Shown piece after piece: positions 35,454 to 46,318 of a stretch of 64,000 nucleotides of DNA (position 1 is the stretch's first letter; each line of letters opens with the position of its first letter). Position numbers and translations under genes: made by a program. This stretch comes from Mesobacillus subterraneus. GTDB lineage: Bacteria; Bacillota; Bacilli; Bacillales; Cytobacillaceae. Below the pieces are notes generated by a model. It had not been told where the DNA came from. It saw only the letters and a list, made by a program, of their open reading frames with translations, and did no database searches. Location: contig NZ_JAMBOF010000016.1 in NCBI RefSeq assembly GCF_023715485.1, positions 1 to 64,000 of the forward strand, given 5' to 3'.

Positions 35454-35560
35454 TGAAATCCCCCCTTTGCTTTCTTACCCTCATCATAATTGCGAATGAT
35501 TATCAATGTAGTGAGGCAAATCACATATAAAACCCCTGGGAGTAATAAGAATTTTTCCAT
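35450..35560 (-). CDS. Possible 36-aa membrane peptide upstream of subunit IIa
   Basis: The frame encodes one hydrophobic span (FLLLPGVLYVICLTTLIII) and a charged tail (RNYDEGKKAKGG). Its TGA overlaps the ATG of subunit IIa, a sign of translational coupling. Against it: no ribosome site, because the hairpin element at 35567 ends right before the ATG, and a Fur-like sequence (35491-35505) lies inside. It could be an authentic extra oxidase peptide whose upstream region was replaced, or leader sequence. Confidence 0.4.
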   Translation of the reverse strand: MEKFLLLPGVLYVICLTTLIIIRNYDEGKKAKGGFQ

Positions 35561-35566
35561 AAAAAA

Positions 35567-35599
35567 GAAGCAAAGGGACGTACCCTTTGCTTCTTGGGA
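35567..35599. repeat. GGGACGTACCC hairpin element, copy 2
   Basis: GAAGCAAAGGG pairs perfectly with CCCTTTGCTTC (35567-35593). On the - strand the hairpin is followed by T6 directly before the ORF at 35560, so it looks like a terminator facing the ba3 operon. Confidence 0.7.
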
Positions 35600-35765
35600 G
35601 AGGGAGACTCGGGGACGGTGCTTGCGTCTCATTCGAGAATCGAAATACCATTATCAGTTCGTAAAATTCGCGCTAAAAAAAGAGCCTTATCCACCAATGA
35701 TATGCTCCCCTTTAGGTAGACAGATTAAAAAATAAAATCTGTTTACTTAAAGGGGAGTTTTTATT

Positions 35766-36446
35766 ATGTCAAAAAGGGCCTTTTCACTCCAAGATAAAAT
35801 TAAGATTATTAAGGCATTGGAAAACGGGAACCATACCTTTTCGGTACTGGAATCAATATACAAAGTTAGTAAGGTGGCAATTTATGATTGGATCTATAAA
35901 TTTGAAAAATACGGAGTGGATGGATTAAACGAATCCTCTACTTGGAAGAGGTATTCGAAGGAACTTAAGCTGGAGGCAGTTCAGGACTATCTAAGCGGGG
36001 ATTACTCCATTCAGGAAGTTACGAGGAAGTATGAAATTTCTAGTACTTCTCTCCTTCGAAAGTGGATTAAAAAGTATAATAGTCATAGAGAATTAAAGGA
36101 TACTTCCAAAGGAAGGACAAACACTATGACTAATACATGAAACACTACCATAAATGAACGGAAAGAGATTGTGCTATCTTGCCTTGAGAATGGCAAGGAT
36201 TATCAGAAGGCAGCTGAGACCTACCAGGTCTCTTACCAACAAGTATACCAATGGGTTAAAAAGTATGAGAATGGCGGAGAAGAAGCCCTCAGAGATAAAC
36301 GAGGCAGGAAGAAGGAAGAAATTGAACTCTCTCCAGAACAGAAGATGAAATTGGAGATGAAGAGGCTTGCGAGCGAAAATGAGCGTTTACGTGCAGAGAA
36401 CTTATTCCTAAAAAAGTTAGAGGAGATCGAAAGGAGGCGAAGATAA
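35766..36446 (+). pseudogene. IS3-family transposase OrfA, interrupted by TGA
   Basis: One 226-codon frame encodes an OrfA with helix-turn-helix modules (FSLQDKIKIIKALENG near the start, SYQQVYQWVKKYENGGEEAL late) and a C-terminal leucine-zipper-like helix (MKLEMKRLASENERLRAENL). The frame is cut by TGA at codon 125 (36138-36140). Sequence on both sides is normal for the family, so this looks like a nonsense mutation. The A6G slippery site near 36410 for -1 frameshifting to OrfB is intact. Confidence 0.75.
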
Positions 36447-36517
36447 ACCAGATACGCCTTGAAGAAAAATATATCGCTATCAAGGAACTTCATCAGGATG
36501 AGAAGTTCCCTCTTATC

Positions 36518-37324
36518 ATGCTTTGTGATATTGCGGGGTTAGCCAGGTCTGCATATTATAAATGGCTGAAGCGAACACCTTCCGTACGTGAACGCCAGAA
36601 TGAAGAGCTTGTAGAAGAAATGAAGGCTCTCCATGAGCAGGTTAAAGGAATCTACGGCTACCGTCGGATTACGATGACTTTGAATCGAAGGTTGGGCAAG
36701 AGCTTCAATCATAAGCGAATCTATAGGCTGATGAAGATTGTCGGCATTCAAAGCGTCATTCGGAAAAAGAAGAATCGTTACAAAAAATCATCCCCTCAAC
36801 ACGTCGCAGAAAACGTGTTGAACCGTGAATTCCAAGCCGAAAATCCAAATGAGAAATGGGTAACAGATGTAACTGAGTTCAAGTATGGAGAAGCAAAAAA
36901 GGCTTATTTGAGTGCGATTAAAGACTTACATGATGGAACCATTGTCAGCTACGTATTTGGACGTTCCAATAACAATAAACTGGTGTTTGAAACGCTGGAT
37001 CAGGCTACAGCCCTTTTGAATGGAGAACGTCCCCTTATACATAGCGACAGGGGCTTCCAGTATACACATCAAGGATTTAAACAAAGAATAGATCAAGCAC
37101 AGATGACTCAAAGTATGTCCCGAGTCGGAAGATGTATTGACAATGGTCCAATGGAATCATTTTGGGGATCACTGAAAAGCGAGAAGTATTACCTGGAGAA
37201 ATATAAGACCTTTGAAGACCTTTCTGCGGCGATTGATGAGTACATATACTTTTATAATCATGAACGTTACCAAAAAAGATTGAACGGCCTTAGCCCCGTA
37301 GAATACAGGGCTAAAGCCGCTTAG
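36518..37324 (+). CDS. IS3-family transposase OrfB (DDE integrase core)
   Basis: 268 aa from ATG 36518, but the frame is open back into the orfA overlap, as usual for IS150-type elements that make OrfAB by -1 frameshift. HTH_21 region (HEQVKGIYGYRRITMTLNR), then rve core with the catalytic triad: Asp in WVTDVTEFKY, Asp in LIHSDRGFQYTH and Glu in DNGPMESFWG. OrfB itself looks intact; OrfA is broken, so autonomous transposition is doubtful. Confidence 0.9.
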   Translation: MLCDIAGLARSAYYKWLKRTPSVRERQNEELVEEMKALHEQVKGIYGYRRITMTLNRRLGKSFNHKRIYRLMKIVGIQSVIRKKKNRYKKSSPQHVAENVLNREFQAENPNEKWVTDVTEFKYGEAKKAYLSAIKDLHDGTIVSYVFGRSNNNKLVFETLDQATALLNGERPLIHSDRGFQYTHQGFKQRIDQAQMTQSMSRVGRCIDNGPMESFWGSLKSEKYYLEKYKTFEDLSAAIDEYIYFYNHERYQKRLNGLSPVEYRAKAA

Positions 37325-37406
37325 ATTATTTTTATTATTTCCACTGTCTACTTGACGGGGAGCAGTTCACCAAAGGATAAGGCTCTGTCGCAAATACTAA
37401 TTCAAT

Positions 37407-37455
37407 TCATGCGCACTTGACGGGCTTCGTCTGCAGAAACATATCGACATTGAAG
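37407..37455 (-). pseudogene. Relic of an rlmD-like gene 3' end
   Basis: On the - strand this reads NVDMFLQTKPVKCA then TGA, and 20 of 22 bases around GATATGTTTC match the 3' end of rlmD (53402-53465). As in that locus, a GAGCCTTATCC/GGATAAGGCTC hairpin follows, here split by the IS. Probably the remnant of a second RlmD paralogue. Confidence 0.45.
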
Positions 37456-37497
37456 CAAAACGATAAAAGACCAGCTTAAGAAGCGGAAATCTAAGAA

Positions 37498-37523
37498 AGC
37501 AGGAACCTATTAGATTCCTGCTT
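37498..37523 (-). terminator. Hairpin after sstT
   Basis: AAGCAGGAA (37498-37506) pairs with TTCCTGCTT (37515-37523), 11 bp after the sstT stop. The T run is weak. Confidence 0.55.
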
Positions 37524-37533
37524 CACCTGCACC

Positions 37534-38772
37534 TTATGATGCTTTTTTAATTTCAATCACTTTTCCTTCTTGACGCCATTTCTTAAATTCTACTGCAGCT
37601 GTGAATAAAACGTCTGTCGATGAGTTAAGGGCTGTCTCAAAAGAGTCCTGTAAAACACCAATGATAAAGCCTACTGCAACTACCTGCATGGCGACATCAT
37701 TCGGGATGCCGAACAAGCTGGATGCGAGCGGAATAAGCAACAGAGAACCGCCAGCAACGCCTGAAGCACCTGCCGCACTAATTGCAGCCATAACACTAAG
37801 AATGATGGCAGTAGGAATATCCACTTGAATGCCAAGTGTATGGACTGCAGCCAGTGTCATAACAGAGATCGTCACGGCAGCCCCGGCCATATTGATTGTT
37901 GCGCCTAAGGGAATGGAAACAGAATAGGAGTCCTTATCCAGACCTAAATCTTCACATATTTTAATATTCACCGGGATATTCGAAGCTGAACTCCGTGTGA
38001 AGAATGCAGTAATACCACTCTCCTTCAAACATTTAAAGACAAGCGGATATGGGTTTTGCCTCATCAATGCGAATACAATGATTGGATTGACCACAAGGGC
38101 CACAACAAGCATGCAGCCAATCAGAACCGCAAGCAATTTGCCATAACCAAGCAAAGAACTAAGTCCATTTGCATTAATAGATTCAAATACTAGACCCATA
38201 ATGCCAAGTGGTGCGAACTTTATTACCCAAGTGACGATTTTGGACATTGCATCTGAAAGATTCCCAATCACTGTTTTTGTTGAATCAGCTGCATTCTTTA
38301 AAGCAAGACCAATCAGGACTGCCCAGGCTAAAATACCGATATAATTTGCATTTATAATAGCGTTAACCGGGTTATCAACAATGTTGAGCAATAAGGTTTT
38401 AAGAACCTCTACTACACTTCCTGGAGGCGTCATTCCCTCAGCGCCAGCTGTAAGCTTCAAGCTTACCGGGAACATGAAACTGGCAATAACCGCAATGAGT
38501 CCGGCCGCGAATGTTCCTAGAAGATAGAGAGAAATAATCGTTTTCATGTTTGTTTTCTGTCCTCGTTTATGCTGGGCAATCGCCGACATAACCAGGAATA
38601 ATACCAATACAGGAGCAACTGCCTTCAGGGCACCTACAAATAAAGACCCCAAAATAGCAACCGGCTTTGCAAGTTCAGGAATTGTTAAGGCAAGGATAAT
38701 ACCAATTAACATACCCGCAATGATCTGTTTAACTAGGCTTACTTGATTCAACTTCTTCAGTAAATCTTTCAT
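37534..38772 (-). CDS. sstT: Serine/threonine:sodium symporter SstT
   Basis: 412 aa, DAACS/SDF family with eight helices and two re-entrant loops. Family features: [20 protein letters not shown] with the serine-rich HP1 loop, [20 protein letters not shown] with NMxGAA sodium/substrate site, and the C-terminal [22 protein letters not shown]2 region. It imports Ser and Thr with sodium. Monocistronic, preceded by about 300 bp without a recognised regulatory element and then by array C. Confidence 0.92.
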   Translation of the reverse strand: MKDLLKKLNQVSLVKQIIAGMLIGIILALTIPELAKPVAILGSLFVGALKAVAPVLVLFLVMSAIAQHKRGQKTNMKTIISLYLLGTFAAGLIAVIASFMFPVSLKLTAGAEGMTPPGSVVEVLKTLLLNIVDNPVNAIINANYIGILAWAVLIGLALKNAADSTKTVIGNLSDAMSKIVTWVIKFAPLGIMGLVFESINANGLSSLLGYGKLLAVLIGCMLVVALVVNPIIVFALMRQNPYPLVFKCLKESGITAFFTRSSASNIPVNIKICEDLGLDKDSYSVSIPLGATINMAGAAVTISVMTLAAVHTLGIQVDIPTAIILSVMAAISAAGASGVAGGSLLLIPLASSLFGIPNDVAMQVVAVGFIIGVLQDSFETALNSSTDVLFTAAVEFKKWRQEGKVIEIKKAS

Positions 38773-39088
38773 AAGTCATCTCCCCCACAAGTAAGTTCTC
38801 TTTTGTTGCAAAAGGCCAGTAAATACTGTCCTCTATAAAAACACATCTGTACGCGTAATATGTATTATAGATGTTGAAATATTATATTACAATATAAAGA
38901 TTTTAACATATAAAAATTTCAACTTTCTAAATACTCAATCATCATACCCTGAATCGGCTCTTATTGTTAATAGATAATTCTTCCTAAGAATAGGTCCCTT
39001 TTTTAAAAATAAACTTATTCTATTGAAGTAGAGACTTATCCATTCAAGGTCGCTCCATTATACCCTTTGAAAAATACAGGGGCATTCT

Positions 39089-39700
39089 GGGGATTGCAGG
39101 GACGCTGCTTTTACTCAAATGCAAGGTGTGACTCTTTTTCGGGCAATGCAGGGGCTCTGCTTTTACCCAAATGCAAGAGATAGCGCACTTTCGGGCAATG
39201 CAGGGACTCTCCTTTTACCCAAATGCAAGAGATAGCACATTTTCGGGCAATGCAGGGGCTTTCCTTTTACCCAAATGCAAGAGATAGCACATTTTCGGGC
39301 AATGCAGGGGCTTTCCTTTTACCCAAATGCAAGAGATAGAGCACTTTCGGGCAATGCAGGGGCTTTCCTTTTACCCAAATGCAAGAGATAGCACACTTTG
39401 GGGCAATGCAGGGGCTCTGCTTTTACCCAAATGCAAGAGATAGCGCACTTTCGGGCAATGCAAGGGCTCTGCTTTTACCCAAATGCAAGAGATAGCGCAC
39501 TTTCGGGCAATGCAGGGGCTCTGCTTTTACCCAAATGCAAGAGATAGCACACTTTCGGGCAATGCAGGGGCTCTGCTTTTACCCAAATGCAAGAGATAGC
39601 GCACTTTCGGGCAATGCAGGGGCTCTGCTTTTACCCAAATGCAAGAGATAGCGCACTTTCGGGCAATGCAGGGGCTCTGCTTTTACCCAAATTTAGGGGA
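39089..39700. repeat. Tandem array C, 12 units of 52 bp
   Basis: Units start at 39089, 39141 and then every 52 bp to 39661 (last partial); each reads GGGCAATGCAGGGGCTCTGC, TTTTACCCAAATGCAAGAGA, TAGCGCACTTTC with point variants. Not one insertion or deletion breaks the phase over about 600 bp. GCAG/CTGC and GGG/CCC can pair within a unit. No open frame persists. 38773-39088 and 39701-39728 hold no gene. Confidence 0.93.
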
Positions 39701-39728
39701 TGACGTTTTCTATAAACCCCTATGTGCA

Positions 39729-39762
39729 GAAAAAATAGCAGACCCTTTTATAGATCTGCTAT
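39729..39762 (-). terminator. Terminator of katG
   Basis: ATAGCAGA (39735-39742) pairs with TCTGCTAT (39755-39762). On the - strand T6 follows. Confidence 0.78.
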
Positions 39763-39781
39763 CTTACAAACTATTTAATTA

Positions 39782-42040
<2,259 letters not shown>

Positions 42041-42190
42041 TCAACATTAATAACTATGAAACGGACAAGGGATTTAGTATCTATAATTGGAATCTTTCTT
42101 AATAAGGGCAGCTGAGGATGGATTGGGGAGAAAATAAGGTTGGATTTAAATGAGAGTGAATTAAAAATATACCGTGGTTTCTGTAAAACA

Positions 42191-42520
42191 CTAGCCAAAA
42201 TACACTTCCACACTTTTTTCCTTCTGTGCAGTTGCCAAGCAGTTTTGGATAAAGTTCAGGATTTGTTTTTGATCCAAGGATGTACAATCACTTTCCGACG
42301 GTGAATCACCAGTTTTAAATAATTTCTTATAGTCATTCAAGGCCTTTTCGAATTGTTGAATCGAAAATACTGAACTTCTTCCTGATCCACTAACTCCAGC
42401 ATAGAACTGATAGGCCTCAAGTAAACCGTACAGCAGTATCGCATTACGATTCCACATGCTAAAACGCGCATAAGCAATTTCTTCCCTTGCTTTATTCAAA
42501 CCGTATATATCATGACCCAT
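42191..42520 (-). CDS. Hypothetical protein, 109 aa
   Basis: The ATG at 42520 follows GAAGGAGGA. The product is a helical soluble protein, aromatic in its first half (AREEIAYARFSMWNRNAILL, then LLEAYQFYAG) and charged in the second. It has two Cys, no signal peptide and no membrane span. Family not recognised. It lies upstream of katG on the same strand, 190 bp away, so co-transcription is possible but not shown. Confidence 0.6.
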   Translation of the reverse strand: MGHDIYGLNKAREEIAYARFSMWNRNAILLYGLLEAYQFYAGVSGSGRSSVFSIQQFEKALNDYKKLFKTGDSPSESDCTSLDQKQILNFIQNCLATAQKEKSVEVYFG

Positions 42521-42633
42521 TCATAATCCTCCTTCAAAAATAAAAATGGAATGCTTAAGGATCTTAGAAAAAATGATAAGCAGTTACATGGCTAATCACT
42601 CCTTTCGCGGTTGCAGGAATTTATGAAAATAAT

Positions 42634-42795
42634 ATGAGAGAGTAAGAGATATTTGAAAGACGAGCCGAGGATTTAATTAAGAGATTCCCTGAAAGGTTTA
42701 GAAAGTTAATTAAGGATTTTACATATGTAGAAATTAATGAGGGTGACATACATCGATATTCGAGAAGAACTTTTTTCTGTCCACTGAAAAAATAA
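42634..42795 (+). pseudogene. Broken small gene, internal TAA
   Basis: ATG at 42634 (after GCAGGAA) reads three codons, meets TAA (42643-42645), then continues in the same frame with good protein sequence (EIFERRAEDLIKRFPERFRK, IKDFTYVEINEGDIHRYS) to TAA at 42793. A strong + strand terminator follows at once, which supports a former gene. Family not recognised. Nothing else is seen in 42521-42999. Confidence 0.4.
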
Positions 42796-42830
42796 TACCA
42801 CATTACGTATTATTCCAATTCAGTTTTTTT
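42783..42830 (+). terminator. Terminator after broken gene
   Basis: AATAATAC (42791-42798) pairs with GTATTATT (42807-42814), with ACTGAA/TTCAGT outside it, then T7. Confidence 0.7.
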
Positions 42831-42999
42831 CGAACTTATCAACAATTATGTGAACGCTTTCTTTGTCTACCTTAGAAAGGCACCGCCCCATAAGGATTCA
42901 ATTCCACTTTCACTAACGCTTCCATATGAGTTTAGTATAGTTGGCAATACAAGGAATGCCCTCAAACTCACAGTCTGAGGGCTGGCAAAATGCTTTTCT

Positions 43000-44673
43000 T
43001 TAATAGATTCCCACCGCGTCAAATCCAGCGTTAACAGCCGCCTCTTCCTCGCTGCCTTCACCATAAAGATCGATAGCAGACTGAACAGTCGCCATGCGTG
43101 CATCGCTGAAATTGGAATTTGCAGTTAAATAAACTGTTAAAGCACGATAATAAATTTTTCCTAATTTTTCTCTTCCAAGGTCCTGAGCAATCAAGTACGC
43201 GGCATGGTTAGTGATGGATGAGTTAACATGGACGCCACCGCCATCTACCGTAGTAGGCATATGATAGAACTCGTCCATGTGGTCTGGATAGACACCGCCA
43301 TTTGTGCTGTATGCTCTTCTTTGCTCGTTGCTCACTACAACACCGTTTGGATTGCTGAGACTGCGCAATACTGTCAAACCGTTAGCTTTAGCTTCTGGAG
43401 CCATAATATCCTCGCCCATTTCCCAATCACTATCATCAACCAGCGCACCAAAAATATCAGCAAATGATTCGTTTAGTGCCCCAGATTGGTTTCGGTAGAC
43501 CAAATTCGCCGAATGAGAGATAACACCATGAGTCATCTCGTGGGCAGCCACATCAAGGCCAGCTGACAGGGAAATCATGAATTTTCCGTCACCATCACCA
43601 TAAGTCATCCAGCGCCCATTCCAGGATGCATTGTTGTAACCATTTCCATAGTGAACTTTGGAAATGATCGCCATCCCATTCCCATCAAGTGAATTTCGGC
43701 CATGTTCATTCAGGAAATAATCATACACCTTTTCCGAATTATAGTGCGCATCGACAGCAGCCCGATCATAATCGCTGATAAATGCTGCCGAGTTTCCCAT
43801 ATAAACAGTATCATTACTGGAGGTATAATCATTTTTAGCATCATAGGTTACGATGCCTCCAAGGTTCTCATGAGAATAATCCGCTAACGCAAATTTAGTT
43901 CCAGCATTCGGCTCTTTTACCTGGGTAATATGCAGCTCCCTGTGTTCGCCATGTACACCCTTCCCTGCACCTTTCTGCGTTTGTTCATCAGCATGCATTA
44001 AGCCATTATACTGGTCAATTACCTCACCCGTTTTTGCATCCACAAAGACAAACCAGTTTCCAGGCTCATCTCCCATGAAGTTAACATTTACTTTATAGGC
44101 TGTATTGTTTTTCCCTTCAAAAGGATAGACAACCAGTTCAGCAGTTGGTTCATATGTAAGCTCTTCAGATGCGTTGACAGAAGTCTTGGCCGTTTTTAAT
44201 GCAGCTTCACTGCTTATAGAAGCCGTTGTGTCCATATCCACATTGTCAATAGTATCATTCATTCTTCCATTGACGGACACCACTTCATTATCCTTATTAA
44301 AATGTACGATGATATCAGACCCTTCTACGTTCACTCCATTTACCGTTTGATTGAAACGAACATGGGTCATTCCCAATTCATCTTTTTCTACATTTTTCAC
44401 TTTGAGATTTCTTTCCGGATCCTTAATTCCTGTTTTAGACTCGTTATTCTTCAAATAATTCAATGCATTGGTTGGAGTACTGGAAGAAAATTTCTCAGCG
44501 AACCGCTCCTTCACGAACAAAGGAACACTTGCTTTCTCATTCCACTCCTTGGAAGCTTGTCCATTGCCAGCCAAACTTGAATCAGATGGCTGCGCGAACA
44601 CACTGCTAACCGGGATCGAACCTACCAACATTGCCGACGACAAAACCATGGGTAAAATAAACTTCTTCTTCAA
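43000..44673 (-). CDS. Neutral metalloprotease (bacillolysin, peptidase M4)
   Basis: 557 aa secreted preproenzyme. TTG start with GGGAGG 8 bp before it. Signal peptide KKKFILPMVLSSAMLVG ending near SVFAQ, an FTP/PepSY propeptide (to about residue 230), then the thermolysin domain. Zinc site HEMTH at residues 378-382 with the third ligand Glu402 in NESFADIFG, and the catalytic His in DGGGVHVNSSI. It degrades proteins outside the cell in stationary phase. Named npr/nprE in relatives. Monocistronic. Confidence 0.93.
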   Translation of the reverse strand: MKKKFILPMVLSSAMLVGSIPVSSVFAQPSDSSLAGNGQASKEWNEKASVPLFVKERFAEKFSSSTPTNALNYLKNNESKTGIKDPERNLKVKNVEKDELGMTHVRFNQTVNGVNVEGSDIIVHFNKDNEVVSVNGRMNDTIDNVDMDTTASISSEAALKTAKTSVNASEELTYEPTAELVVYPFEGKNNTAYKVNVNFMGDEPGNWFVFVDAKTGEVIDQYNGLMHADEQTQKGAGKGVHGEHRELHITQVKEPNAGTKFALADYSHENLGGIVTYDAKNDYTSSNDTVYMGNSAAFISDYDRAAVDAHYNSEKVYDYFLNEHGRNSLDGNGMAIISKVHYGNGYNNASWNGRWMTYGDGDGKFMISLSAGLDVAAHEMTHGVISHSANLVYRNQSGALNESFADIFGALVDDSDWEMGEDIMAPEAKANGLTVLRSLSNPNGVVVSNEQRRAYSTNGGVYPDHMDEFYHMPTTVDGGGVHVNSSITNHAAYLIAQDLGREKLGKIYYRALTVYLTANSNFSDARMATVQSAIDLYGEGSEEEAAVNAGFDAVGIY

Positions 44674-44798
44674 AACACCATTCCTCCCATCAATTTCCAT
44701 TGGATGAGTTTAATTATATATTTCTAGATACGAAATATCATGAATAATTAGAATTATTTGAATAAATTAAAAAAACGAGCCAATAAACCTAAGTTCAG

Positions 44799-44898
44799 GA
44801 GCATGGGGACGTACCCTGTGCTTCTATTTTCCTGCATTGACTCAGGCATTTCGGATTACAATTTTATAGCTGAAGCAAGGGGACGTACCCTATGCTCC
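44799..44898. repeat. GGGACGTACCC hairpin elements, copies 3 and 4
   Basis: Two inverted repeats, 44799-44824 (GAGCATGGGGACG...) and 44872-44898 (GAAGCAAGGGGACG...), 73 bp apart, belong to the family seen at 29031 and 35567. They lie just before the sigma K-like promoter at 44914. Confidence 0.65.
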
Positions 44899-44913
44899 CT
44901 CCCAGCACAAAGA

Positions 44914-44941
44914 ACTCCTGCCCACACTGTTTCATATTATA
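44914..44941 (+). promoter_or_regulatory. Sigma K-like promoter
   Basis: ACT (44914-44916), 16 bp, CATATTATA (44933-44941), the same layout as at 15705-15732. Confidence 0.42.
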
Positions 44942-44974
44942 TATTCTGAAAAATGAACAGTTAGGAGAAATGGT

Positions 44975-45517
44975 ATGCCAAATGAAATGGATAAACAGAC
45001 AATTGAAGTGGTGAATGTAACCAGTCCTGCCTTAAATTCAAGGCGCGGGAAATACTTTATCGGCAAAACCGGATTGCTGAATTTCGGCGGTGGATATTAC
45101 GCGTGGGGTGGAATCGTAAATCAGGTTGGTTCTGGGGTCAATGTGTATATTGATATTTTTACGATCACAAACTTTTCAAATCAAAATTTCATCAGTGAGA
45201 TCTGGTTAAACGCCGTTCCTCCAAGAAATGCAGCAGTCTCTTCCCATGTAACTCCAACAAATCAGACGATCTCACCTTCTCCACTTCCAAAGGCAGTAAT
45301 GAAATATGCTGGTTATTCTGCTGAGCCCATGACCAAAGGTGTGAATATATTTGATCGAATTGTTAACCAAAATTCCACCCTTGTAAGTGACTCACACAAT
45401 GGCTCCATCATTATTGGTCCCGGAGACTCATTCTCCATACTTCTAAGACCGCCGGGTTATCAATACATCTCAGGGACAGTTGTTTTGACCTGGTGGGAGG
45501 AAGCGGCCAATGCATGA
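44975..45517 (+). CDS. DUF6143-like protein, 180 aa
   Basis: AGGAG precedes the ATG. No signal peptide. A compact beta-rich protein with the block GKYFIGKTGLLNFGGGYYAWGG near residue 25, FTITNFSNQNF in the middle and SGTVVLTWWEEA at the end. The protein at 45510 has the same blocks and is a clear paralogue. I recall such proteins as the Bacillaceae DUF6143 family; this is tentative. The sigma K-like promoter suggests mother-cell expression and a spore-surface role (inference). Confidence 0.78.
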   Translation: MPNEMDKQTIEVVNVTSPALNSRRGKYFIGKTGLLNFGGGYYAWGGIVNQVGSGVNVYIDIFTITNFSNQNFISEIWLNAVPPRNAAVSSHVTPTNQTISPSPLPKAVMKYAGYSAEPMTKGVNIFDRIVNQNSTLVSDSHNGSIIIGPGDSFSILLRPPGYQYISGTVVLTWWEEAANA

Positions 45518-46079
45518 TCATGAGAAGACAGCCATGAACTTTGAGTCAATGGATAGCGAAAAACACCTCAATGAGGTCACCGTACTGCCCGAAAATGTGT
45601 ATCACTCCTATCTCGGTGAGTACTTTCTCGGTCAAACAGATCTTATATCCTTCGGTGGTGGATACAACGGATGGGGCGGATTGGTCAACCCGGCGGACTC
45701 CAATGTGAATATATTCTTGAACGCATATACCATTAGCAACTATTCCAATGAGCCATTAACCACTGAAGCTTGGATAGGCAGCATTCTTCCCGGAAACGGA
45801 AAAACATCGCCGCATTTCGCTGCCGGGAACCAAGTCTTAAATCCGCCGCCAATGCCCCGGGCGGATATTAAAAGCGCCAGCTTCATTGCAGGAAAACCAA
45901 GCATGGGTACTAACGCCTTTGTAAGGAGGGTTGAGCCGATTACAACCCTTACAAAACATGACTTCCAAGGTATGTTTATCATCCCTCCTGGAAGTTCCTT
46001 TTCCTTATTCTTTCTTTCCCCGGCAAAAAAGCAGGTACATGCAAGAGTCGCCTTTGGCTGGTGGGAGGAAAAAGAGTAA
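45510..46079 (+). CDS. DUF6143-like protein, 189 aa, paralogue of previous gene
   Basis: Starts inside the end of the upstream gene (8-bp overlap) behind GGGAGGAAG, so the two are translationally coupled. The conserved blocks are GEYFLGQTDLISFGGGYNGWGG, AYTISNYSNEPL and ARVAFGWWEEKE. About 35-40% identical by eye to its neighbour, so the pair arose by tandem duplication. No signal peptide or membrane span. Confidence 0.78.
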   Translation: MHDHEKTAMNFESMDSEKHLNEVTVLPENVYHSYLGEYFLGQTDLISFGGGYNGWGGLVNPADSNVNIFLNAYTISNYSNEPLTTEAWIGSILPGNGKTSPHFAAGNQVLNPPPMPRADIKSASFIAGKPSMGTNAFVRRVEPITTLTKHDFQGMFIIPPGSSFSLFFLSPAKKQVHARVAFGWWEEKE

Positions 46080-46127
46080 AGTTTAAGGTGCGGTATTTGT
46101 TCGGAGCATGAGGGGGGTGAAATTAGC

Positions 46128-46232
46128 ATGCTTTCACGGAAAAACAAACTAGACAATCTACTAAAAGAGCCTCATCCTTCAAGGAGGAAAAGGCTCTTTT
46201 TCATCGCTGTTTTCAAGATGCTTGGACTGTAA
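46128..46232 (+). CDS. Possible 34-aa basic peptide overlapping a terminator
   Basis: GGGGGGTGAAATTAGC before ATG is a strong ribosome site. The product (MLSRKNKLDNLLKEP, then SRRKRLFFIAVFKMLGL) is basic with a hydrophobic end. However, a terminator hairpin lies inside the frame (46163-46201), so full-length mRNA may be rare. It could be a real small gene or chance. Confidence 0.3.
   Translation: MLSRKNKLDNLLKEPHPSRRKRLFFIAVFKMLGL
46163..46201 (+). terminator. Terminator of DUF6143-like pair
   Basis: AAAAGAGCCT (46163-46172) pairs with AGGCTCTTTT (46191-46200), leading into a T run. Confidence 0.75.
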
Positions 46233-46264
46233 TTGACGGTAAAAGGGGTGCTGGTGATTTACTT

Positions 46265-46301
46265 AAAAAAAGAAACGGAACCAGTATCAGCTGATTCCGT
46301 T
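46265..46301 (-). terminator. Terminator of dus gene
   Basis: AACGGAACCAG (46274-46284) pairs with CTGATTCCGTT (46291-46301). On the - strand TCTTTTTTT follows. Confidence 0.8.
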
Positions 46302-46318
46302 AGCAACATCATACTGCT

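Larger units (their letters stand above)
35698..37369 (+). mobile_element. IS3-family (IS150 group) insertion sequence, 1672 bp
   Basis: Imperfect terminal inverted repeats (left TGATATGCTCCCC...TAGACAG, right TGAACTGCTCCCC...TAGACAG, about 26 bp) flank orfA and orfB. The 4-bp direct repeat CCAA is present on both sides (35694-35697, 37370-37373). The target was the loop of a terminator hairpin of the type intact at 53367: the flanks read GAGCCTTATCCA and AAGGATAAGGCTC. Confidence 0.88.

Noticed and set aside
35491-35505. Fur-like box TGCGAATGATTATCA before the oxidase genes
   Set aside because: It has one mismatch at a conserved position and lies inside the candidate 36-aa frame; no promoter is positioned around it. 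Kept only as a note.
36138-36140. TGA inside transposase OrfA as a second selenocysteine codon
   Set aside because: It is not at a redox-active Cys position; a helix-turn-helix protein has no use for Sec there, so it is most simply a nonsense mutation.
38773-39088. Possible riboswitch or T-box upstream of sstT
   Set aside because: No T-box sequence, specifier stem or terminator/antiterminator pair could be found.
42621-42803. 60-aa minus-strand frame near 42.7 kb
   Set aside because: The plus strand carries the better protein-like frame and the terminator; the minus frame has no ribosome site.
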